Positions 21,102 through 25,355 of a DNA stretch of 25,355 bases are shown piece after piece. Both the position numbers and the translations under genes were made by a program. The DNA comes from a virus. Within the stretch, counting starts at the first letter, position 1. Every line of letters begins with the position of its first letter. The notes under the pieces were generated by a model. The model did not search any database and was not told where the DNA came from. It worked only from the letters and a program-made list of their open reading frames with translations. The DNA is taken from the IMG/VR virus record IMGVR_UViG_3300043313_000634, positions 1 to 25,355 of that record. One strand, 5' to 3'.

Positions 21102-21317
21102 ATGACGGTAACCGTGTCGGCGGACGCAACCGCCGCGGAGAAGATCACAGCGAGCGTAAAGGGTAAGTCGTGGCGGGCGGACCAACGTGGCTTTTGCCTG
21201 CGACTGTCGGTTGAGGTGGACAGGTACGTCCGTGACCAGGCCAAGCGTCGCGGCATGTCCATCACAGCGATCATCAACGAGGCGCTGGCGGAGCACGCGA
21301 CCGTCCGCCTACGGTAA
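21102..21317 (+). CDS. Ribbon-helix-helix (Arc/CopG-like) DNA-binding protein
   Basis: This is a 71-residue protein. Residues 29-70 show the RHH layout: a strand (GFCLRLSVEVD), a first helix (DRYVRDQAKRRG) and a second helix (SITAIINEALAEHA). Such proteins dimerise through the strand and bind operators. The N-terminal 25 residues are a polar extension. It is the first rightward gene, has its own promoter, appears leaderless, and is followed at once by a strong terminator, so it is a monocistronic regulator. Candidate targets are the inverted repeat at 20921-21010 or the dispersed CCCASTGGG sites. Confidence 0.75.
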   Translation: MTVTVSADATAAEKITASVKGKSWRADQRGFCLRLSVEVDRYVRDQAKRRGMSITAIINEALAEHATVRLR

Positions 21318-21353
21318 GAGGCCGGACCCGTTGCCTAGACGGATCCGGCCTCT
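21317..21353 (+). terminator. Intrinsic terminator after the RHH gene
   Basis: A perfect 10-bp stem (21317-21326 with 21344-21353) continues past a C-A mismatch into CCGT/ACGG with a 7-nt loop. TCTTGTCC follows as a short T-bearing tail. The stem begins within the stop codon of the RHH gene. Confidence 0.8.
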
Positions 21354-21384
21354 CTTGTCCCCCTACGCCGGTCGGAGGTTTTCG

Positions 21385-22440
21385 ATGCCAGATCAGATTC
21401 TACCACAGAACGTCGATCCACAGTTAAAGATCTTGATCGCACGCCGATACCAGGAACTCGGGTGGCCAGTCTTCGTGCTCGGATCTGGTAAGACACCGAT
21501 CCGCAACTGCCCACGCTGTGACTCACGGCGACCAGACACTTACGTTCGTCACTCACCCAGTGGGTGTCACTGTCTCACGTGTCATGGCTTCTACGCCGCA
21601 TCACTGGATTGTGATAAGGTTGCGGCGCAGGTAGCCGCGCGACCGGATGGGATGTTAGCCGTTCGCACCGGTGGCGTCAGTCGCCTACTGGTCATCGATG
21701 CGGAGTCGAGTGCGGCTACCGTAGATGACGTAGACGTGACTGGTCTGGGTGTCCTGGACTCGTGGGAATCATGGGTCGAGGGTGCATGGTCACTTCCCGT
21801 AACGCTGCGGCAGCGAACGTCATCGGGCGGGTTGCACCTCGTGTATCGTCTGCCCGTTGGCATGGCGATCGGTTGTCACAACCGCATTCTCCCGCAGGTG
21901 GACATCAAGGCAGACAGTGGGTACATTCTCGTCGCTGACGGCTCAGATGATCGTCACTGGCTAGACCCCGTGGAGACACTCGCGGACGCACCGCCGGAGA
22001 TGCTACGGTGGATCTCCTCCAGCATCGGCCGGAGTGTGATGAGTGGCGGTCGTGGCGCGGGTCGTGGTCAGCTGCTCAAGGGTGAGGACTATGAGCGAGC
22101 ACTGCGCGAGGGTGCGCGTGACGGTGAGCGTGAACCATTCTTCGCAACACTGTCGTTTAGGCTGCGAAAGGCGGGTAAGACCGAGCAAGAGATCTTTGAG
22201 ACAATGTACGCCCACTGGGAGGCATGCGCACAGCCACCCGAGGCTACGGCTTACTTTCACTGGTCATACGTTGAGTACAAGATCGAGCGTGATCGCAACA
22301 TTCAACCAGACGTACTCCCCGTGCAGCGGAAGTGGGTCCAGCGCTTTGGCTCTAGTGCCTCTTCCACGACGATGAGTGAACATAGGAAGGCCGGTCGAAT
22401 CACTGTGGTGACACCTACGAAGTCTTGGCGGTCACGTTGA
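21385..22440 (+). CDS. Bifunctional primase/polymerase (Prim-Pol, AEP family)
   Basis: The 351-residue protein begins with a zinc-ribbon-like segment (Cys42-x-x-Cys45, then Cys61, Cys63, Cys66 in CHCLTCHGFYAAS). The archaeo-eukaryotic primase core follows: VIDAES (104-108; Asp105 and Glu107 as metal ligands), SGGLHLVYRLP and VDIKADSGYILVA. It synthesises primers, and possibly extends DNA, at the replication start, in partnership with the helicase encoded next. The start is ATG at 21385 with GGAGG 6 nt upstream. A longer in-frame reading back to 21187 crosses the terminator and the RHH gene and is not real. Its end overlaps the helicase start. Confidence 0.85.
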   Translation: MPDQILPQNVDPQLKILIARRYQELGWPVFVLGSGKTPIRNCPRCDSRRPDTYVRHSPSGCHCLTCHGFYAASLDCDKVAAQVAARPDGMLAVRTGGVSRLLVIDAESSAATVDDVDVTGLGVLDSWESWVEGAWSLPVTLRQRTSSGGLHLVYRLPVGMAIGCHNRILPQVDIKADSGYILVADGSDDRHWLDPVETLADAPPEMLRWISSSIGRSVMSGGRGAGRGQLLKGEDYERALREGARDGEREPFFATLSFRLRKAGKTEQEIFETMYAHWEACAQPPEATAYFHWSYVEYKIERDRNIQPDVLPVQRKWVQRFGSSASSTTMSEHRKAGRITVVTPTKSWRSR

Positions 22441-23936
22441 CCGACGTCGAGGAAACCACGCTCACGATCGATCAGGTTCTCGCGCAGGTAGAGCCAGAGT
22501 TTCTGACGCTCACCGATGACGGCAACGGACGACGCTTCGCCGATCTCTTTGATGGCATCATTCGCTACGTCATCGACCTGGATCAGTGGCTGGTCTGGAA
22601 CGGGAAGTGCTGGGAACCAGACATCGGTGGGCTCAAGGTTCTCGCACTGGTCGCGGGACTGACACGGTGGTATCGCGCGGAGGCAGAGGACGCATCGAAC
22701 GAGGAACCAGAGAACGGCGGTGACTCGCCACGTGAGCGACTACGAAAGCACGCCACAGCGACGGAGTCGCTGGACTCAAGGCAACGCACGGTGAAGATCG
22801 CGCGTACGCTGAAGGAACTGCAGGTAACGGAGGATGAACTCGATAGCAATGCACATCATCTCGTGGCGCAAGATTGCACGATCAACCTGCAGACGGGTGA
22901 GCGCATCAAGACAAGCGCCGAGCAGATGAACACACGTGTGCTCAACGTCGCGTATGACCCAGAGGCGACGTCGCCGTTTCTCACGCAGTATCTGGAGACG
23001 TTCATTCCAGAGCCGGAGGATCAAGATGTGATCTTTGCGATCCTAGGTAACGCACTTCGCGGGGGCAACATTGGTCGTCTCTTCCCAATCATTGTGGGTA
23101 ACACGACGTCAGGTAAGTCACAACTCGTTGAGGCGCTCGAGGCGCTCCTGGGTCGCTACACGACGAGCATCGGCTCAAGCATCTTTCGCGGCAACCTGGA
23201 TGATAAGCCACGACCAGACCTCGTAAAGGCGATGTACACGCGGCTGGCGATCGCGGTGGAGGCATCAAAGCAGTGGGAGCTACACGCGGATCAGATGAAG
23301 CGACTCACGGGTGGTGAGCGAGTCCCATACCGTGGTCTGTATCAAGGAAGCATCGAGGCGAAGCCGCGATTCACACCGCTCATCGTCACAAACGAGATGC
23401 CACGCATCAAGGGCGCAGACACGGCACTTAAGCGTCGTGTCATCGTCATGCGCTTTGATCATACGCTGCCAAAGGAGAAGGAAGACACTCGCATCAAGGA
23501 GCGATTCATTCACGACACGCGGTGTCAGCAGGCACTCGTGGCGCGTCTCGTACGGGGAGCGCGCAGCCCAATGGTAGTGAATGGTCTTCGTTGGGATCTC
23601 GTGCCACAGCGATTCGCATTAGAGACCATGGAGTCGTTCGGGCAGATGAATCACGTGGATGAGTGGCTCATGTGGATGCGCACCGAGGGTCGCCTGCATG
23701 ACGCCGTGGATGGTCCACTGACGTCGATGGCGAAGGCGTCTGTGCTTCATCGATGGTACACGCTGTGGGTCAATGAGCACGGCGATAAGAACGATAAGCA
23801 GGAGGCATTGAGCCTCAAGGACCTCGGTGTCGCGCTTCGTGAGCGTGGTTGGGAGTCAAAGCCAAGTGCCGGTATGCGGTGGATCGGCCGCCGTCTCACG
23901 CGTGGCGACGAGATTCCCATCATGGGTTGGCTGTAG
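22425..23936 (+). CDS. SF3 helicase (D5/P4-type phage DNA helicase)
   Basis: This is a protein of about 500 residues with a D5-type N-terminal region (residues 30-200) and a superfamily 3 ATPase core. The core has Walker A GNTTSGKS (225-232), Walker B RLAIAVEA (273-280) and motif C FTPLIVTNE (316-324, Asn323), then an RRVIVMRFDHTLP strand. It unwinds DNA as a hexamer next to the Prim-Pol. The start is TTG at 22425 or TTG at 22437; the latter overlaps the primase stop by 4 nt (TTGA), the same device used at 24446. Neither has a strong ribosome site, so translational coupling is likely. Confidence 0.88.
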   Translation: MAVTLTDVEETTLTIDQVLAQVEPEFLTLTDDGNGRRFADLFDGIIRYVIDLDQWLVWNGKCWEPDIGGLKVLALVAGLTRWYRAEAEDASNEEPENGGDSPRERLRKHATATESLDSRQRTVKIARTLKELQVTEDELDSNAHHLVAQDCTINLQTGERIKTSAEQMNTRVLNVAYDPEATSPFLTQYLETFIPEPEDQDVIFAILGNALRGGNIGRLFPIIVGNTTSGKSQLVEALEALLGRYTTSIGSSIFRGNLDDKPRPDLVKAMYTRLAIAVEASKQWELHADQMKRLTGGERVPYRGLYQGSIEAKPRFTPLIVTNEMPRIKGADTALKRRVIVMRFDHTLPKEKEDTRIKERFIHDTRCQQALVARLVRGARSPMVVNGLRWDLVPQRFALETMESFGQMNHVDEWLMWMRTEGRLHDAVDGPLTSMAKASVLHRWYTLWVNEHGDKNDKQEALSLKDLGVALRERGWESKPSAGMRWIGRRLTRGDEIPIMGWL

Positions 23937-23967
23937 TGGCCGTAGTAGTGGCCGTAGTGGTTGTAAC
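23929..23967 (+). repeat. Short tandem repeats GGCYGTAGT across the helicase stop
   Basis: Three near-identical 9-mers (23929, 23938 and 23950) plus a degenerate fourth (GGTTGTAAC, 23959) run through and past the helicase stop codon. There is a 3-nt AGT insertion between the second and third. This may be a slippage product or binding-site array at the edge of the noncoding region. Confidence 0.5.
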
Positions 23968-23975
23968 GAGGTGAG

Positions 23976-24099
23976 GTACAAACGGGAGACAGACTGCGTA
24001 CAATCACGAGACACAAGATCAAGAAAGATCGGAGGAGAACGATGGATCTTGATGTTTTGAAGCAATTGTACGCAGTTTGTACACTGGCTGAAGTCTCCC
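23976..24099 (+). promoter_or_regulatory. Nested inverted repeats flanking a leader ORF
   Basis: ACTGCGTACAAT (23993-24004) and ATTGTACGCAGT (24065-24076) are perfect 12-bp inverted copies. Outside them, GGGAGAC (23984-23990) pairs with GTCTCCC (24093-24099), and GTACAAA (23976-23982) with TTTGTAC (24076-24082). The GTACAA core thus occurs four times, two per strand. The 60-nt loop holds the ribosome site and start of the 22-codon ORF. It could be an attenuator-like RNA or an operator/iteron cluster. Confidence 0.5.
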
Positions 24100-24110
24100 A
24101 CTTACTGTGA
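24042..24110 (+). CDS. Candidate 22-residue leader peptide
   Basis: CGGAGGAGAACG places a strong ribosome site 4 nt before the ATG at 24042. The 22-residue peptide runs from MDLDVLKQLY to AEVSHLL and resembles the first part of a helix-turn-helix. Its start lies in the loop, and its second half inside the right arm, of the inverted repeat described here. It could be a regulatory leader or the stub of a lost DNA-binding protein. Confidence 0.4.
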   Translation: MDLDVLKQLYAVCTLAEVSHLL

Positions 24111-24111
24111 T

Positions 24112-24265
24112 TTGATCTTCGTTTACCAACATCAGTGTATTATTCTTCTCTATTTTGTAAGCTGTAAGGGAGAGGGTGGAAAAAGTTAGATCTAACGTAC
24201 GCATGTATACGCGCTAGCGCGCTAGAAGTGAAATTATCGAGGCACCAGCTTTCAGCTTACAAATC
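24112..24265. other. Palindrome-rich, A/T-richer noncoding region: candidate replication origin or control site
   Basis: No gene is seen here. An 11-bp inverted repeat (TTTGTAAGCTG at 24154-24164, CAGCTTACAAA at 24253-24263) encloses several palindromes: GTTAGATCTAAC (24185-24196), GCGCTAGCGC (24211-24220) and CTAGCGCGCTAG (24214-24225). There is also a 20-nt stretch of strict purine/pyrimidine alternation (24195-24214). The position just after Prim-Pol and SF3 helicase genes suits an origin. A recombination or packaging site is an alternative. Confidence 0.45.
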
Positions 24266-24287
24266 ACTGTTGATCAGTAGTTAGATC

Positions 24288-24449
24288 ATGGCACATCATA
24301 GGTTTACCTGGGATCAGGAGGCAAATGATCTCTACGACAGTGGGTACGCTTGCCTCTGCGGTGTGACGTATAACCCAAGTGAAGTCATGGAGCACATCGA
24401 TGAGGAATGTGAACGCTGGAGTGAGAAGAACGAGAAGGAGGAAAGTTGA
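24288..24449 (+). CDS. Small zinc-ribbon-like hypothetical protein (53 aa)
   Basis: The 53-residue protein has a half zinc-finger pattern, Cys22-x-Cys24 (YACLCGVTY), followed by an acidic helix with His and Cys (MEHIDEECERW). That suggests one bound metal. No good ribosome site precedes the ATG at 24288, and an in-frame stop just upstream excludes a longer start. Its stop overlaps the next TTG start by 3 nt (TTGA), coupling it to the terminase-like gene. Function unknown. Confidence 0.6.
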   Translation: MAHHRFTWDQEANDLYDSGYACLCGVTYNPSEVMEHIDEECERWSEKNEKEES

Positions 24450-25144
24450 TCAGTGATTCGCGCGTAACAGTGTTATCCCGACAGCAAGAATCAGGACGTC
24501 AGGCGGCCGAGCAGCTGTGGCAAAGGCAGGATGACCTAGCGCACTGTCCCGCGATCTGGCAGCGTGGGAGGTTGGTCGGTAAGCGGTGTCCAAGTAGGTC
24601 GGGTCGCGGTGGACCGTACGAGGGTCTCGGTGGACCGTGCATGGCGCACGGTGGTATGAAGAAGCAGGGACGAGCCATTGGAGCATGGATCATGGCACAC
24701 GCATACGCGCAGGAGTACGACGTGTCCCCCTGGGAGGCGTTGCTGCTGGTGATTCGCATCACCGCTGGGAAGTTGCGGTACATCGAGTCGGTGTTGGCGA
24801 CGGCGGAGAGTGATGACGAGCACACGGGAGCCGCGGCCAGCACCCCACTGGGTGAGGTGCGGGGTGGTGCACTCGACGGCGCGCCGATCACAGGGAGGAA
24901 CCTCTCATGGTGGGTGGAGCAGTCGCAGGTGGAGCGGCAGACGCTGGCGAAGGTCTCGAAGGCGGCGATCGACGCGGGTGTGGCGCAGCTACTCATCGAG
25001 CGTGAGCTGCGAGGTGGGGAGGCACTGGCACAGACGTTCGTCAAGGCGCTGGAGGACATGGAGAAGGCGGGGATGACCGAGGAGTCGCTGGAGATCGCTC
25101 GAGGAGTGATGCGAAACCAGTTGCAGCTAGCTCTTGAATCCTGA
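24446..25144 (+). CDS. Putative terminase small subunit (232 aa)
   Basis: The protein has an N-terminal cysteine/histidine cluster (Cys34, Cys48, Cys65, His68 in CMAHGG) followed by helices with the SPWEALLLVIRITAGKLRYIES pattern. That is typical of actinophage small terminases, whose HGG-type segment precedes a helical region. It also has a long C-terminal helical domain (about 150-232) suited to oligomer formation. It would recognise phage DNA for packaging. TTG start with AAGGAGG 4 nt upstream. The neighbouring large subunit is not in the window. A DNA-binding protein of unknown role is the alternative. Confidence 0.6.
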   Translation: MISDSRVTVLSRQQESGRQAAEQLWQRQDDLAHCPAIWQRGRLVGKRCPSRSGRGGPYEGLGGPCMAHGGMKKQGRAIGAWIMAHAYAQEYDVSPWEALLLVIRITAGKLRYIESVLATAESDDEHTGAAASTPLGEVRGGALDGAPITGRNLSWWVEQSQVERQTLAKVSKAAIDAGVAQLLIERELRGGEALAQTFVKALEDMEKAGMTEESLEIARGVMRNQLQLALES

Positions 25145-25150
25145 TATAAT
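25121..25150 (+). promoter_or_regulatory. Promoter TTGCAG-18-TATAAT with TGA extension
   Basis: TTGCAG (25121-25126) and TATAAT (25145-25150) are separated by 18 nt, with TGA just before the -10. It lies over the end of the terminase-like gene and drives the gene starting at 25196. The core CTGATATAATCGACGC parallels the promoter at 21086. Confidence 0.75.
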
Positions 25151-25195
25151 CGACGCAACGGCAGGTAGCCGGAGACGTAATGATGAGGAGCACAC

Positions 25196-25355
25196 ATGCG
25201 CATCGAGCTGGACACGGTCATCGAGGATGGCGAGACGGTGGAGAGCGTCATCGACGCAGTGACGCAGGGCCTGGACGTGAGGACCGCGGTCGTCGCAGAG
25301 CACGGACCGGCTGGTGGCTGGCCGATCATCGCGTACGAGGGCAGCGAGGAGGACC
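25196..25355 (+). CDS. Hypothetical protein, 3' end outside the window
   Basis: GATGAGGAG precedes the ATG at 25196. The visible 53 residues (MRIELDTVIEDGETVESVIDAVTQG, then AVVAEHGPAGGWPIIAYEGSEED) are acidic and read as two strands around a helix. No family is recognised. It has its own strong promoter just upstream. Confidence 0.6.
   Translation, partial: MRIELDTVIEDGETVESVIDAVTQGLDVRTAVVAEHGPAGGWPIIAYEGSEED

Larger units (their letters stand above)
571..24852. repeat. Dispersed near-palindrome CCCA(C/G)TGGG, 19 exact copies
   Basis: Exact copies begin at 571, 587, 1252, 1744, 2744, 4522, 8099, 9515, 9970, 12565, 14278, 16575, 17488, 17767, 18104, 18253, 21556, 22211 and 24844. Copies with one changed edge base begin near 2187, 4312, 5014, 5530, 7147, 7362, 10879 and 15706. 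Eleven exact copies read CCCACTGGG on the plus strand and eight on the minus; most extend to CCCACTGGGTGA. They fall in different codon frames (TQW, NPLG, PSG) and in noncoding DNA, so selection is at the DNA or RNA level. The number expected by chance in 25 kb is about 0.2. Confidence 0.8.

Noticed and set aside
21187-21384. An in-frame extension of the Prim-Pol back to 21187
   Set aside because: It would overlap the RHH gene in another frame and read through a strong terminator; GGAGG-ATG at 21374-21387 is clearly the start.
23936-23974. A 12-codon GTG ORF rich in valine after the helicase
   Set aside because: It is simply the translation of the tandem repeats and lacks a ribosome site.
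571-24852. CRISPR array made of the CCCASTGGG repeats
   Set aside because: Copies are 9 bp, irregularly spaced by hundreds to thousands of bases and mostly inside genes.

Overview
The window looks like the early/middle region of a lytic-type, long-genome actinobacteriophage (GC roughly mid-fifties by eye, dense overlapping genes, many GTG/TTG starts, GGAGG-type ribosome sites, extended -10 promoters). The actinobacterial host is inferred from the protein families: the lysis cassette layout, an N-terminally zinc-bearing Prim-Pol, a Sak4-type ATPase with a DUF669-like protein, and typical small actinophage proteins. No integrase, repressor/integration module or structural gene is seen. Layout: positions 1-20884 are transcribed leftward (minus strand) and 21102-25355 rightward, diverging from a promoter/operator region at 20885-21101. 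From the divergence leftward come small regulatory or hypothetical genes, a tRNA-like element, an exported protein, a membrane protein, and then a nucleotide-metabolism and replication block. That block holds a thymidylate-kinase-like/UDG-like fusion, a thymidylate-synthase-fold enzyme, a dCMP deaminase, a family A DNA polymerase, a RuvC-like resolvase, a SNF2-type helicase, a Cas4/RecB-like nuclease, a Sak4-like ATPase and a DUF669-like protein. A sugar/DNA-modification block follows: two glycosyltransferase-like proteins, an NAD-dependent epimerase, an all-alpha dUTPase/dCTPase and a C5-cytosine methyltransferase carrying a winged-helix tail. Next come a lysis cassette (M15-like lysin, three small membrane or coiled-coil proteins, holin), a small acidic protein and the 5' end of a tRNA. 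Rightward lie a leaderless RHH regulator, a Prim-Pol primase, an SF3 (D5-type) helicase, a palindrome-rich noncoding region that is a candidate origin or control site, a small zinc-ribbon-like protein, a putative small terminase subunit and the start of another gene. Two observations stand out. First, the 9-bp near-palindrome CCCA(C/G)TGGG occurs 19 times exactly, plus at least 8 times with one edge mismatch. It falls in coding (all frames) and noncoding DNA on both strands, where chance predicts well under one; it behaves like a dispersed protein-binding or stoperator-like site. Second, the thymidylate-synthase homologue has Asp where true dTMP synthases have the specificity Asn (E. coli N177). 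That is the known switch toward dCMP, and together with an all-alpha dCTPase/dUTPase, a dNMP kinase, a dCMP deaminase, an epimerase and two glycosyltransferases it outlines a T4-like pathway to glycosylated 5-hydroxymethylcytosine in an actinophage. Functional assignments rest on motifs read by eye and recalled family features; no searches were run.
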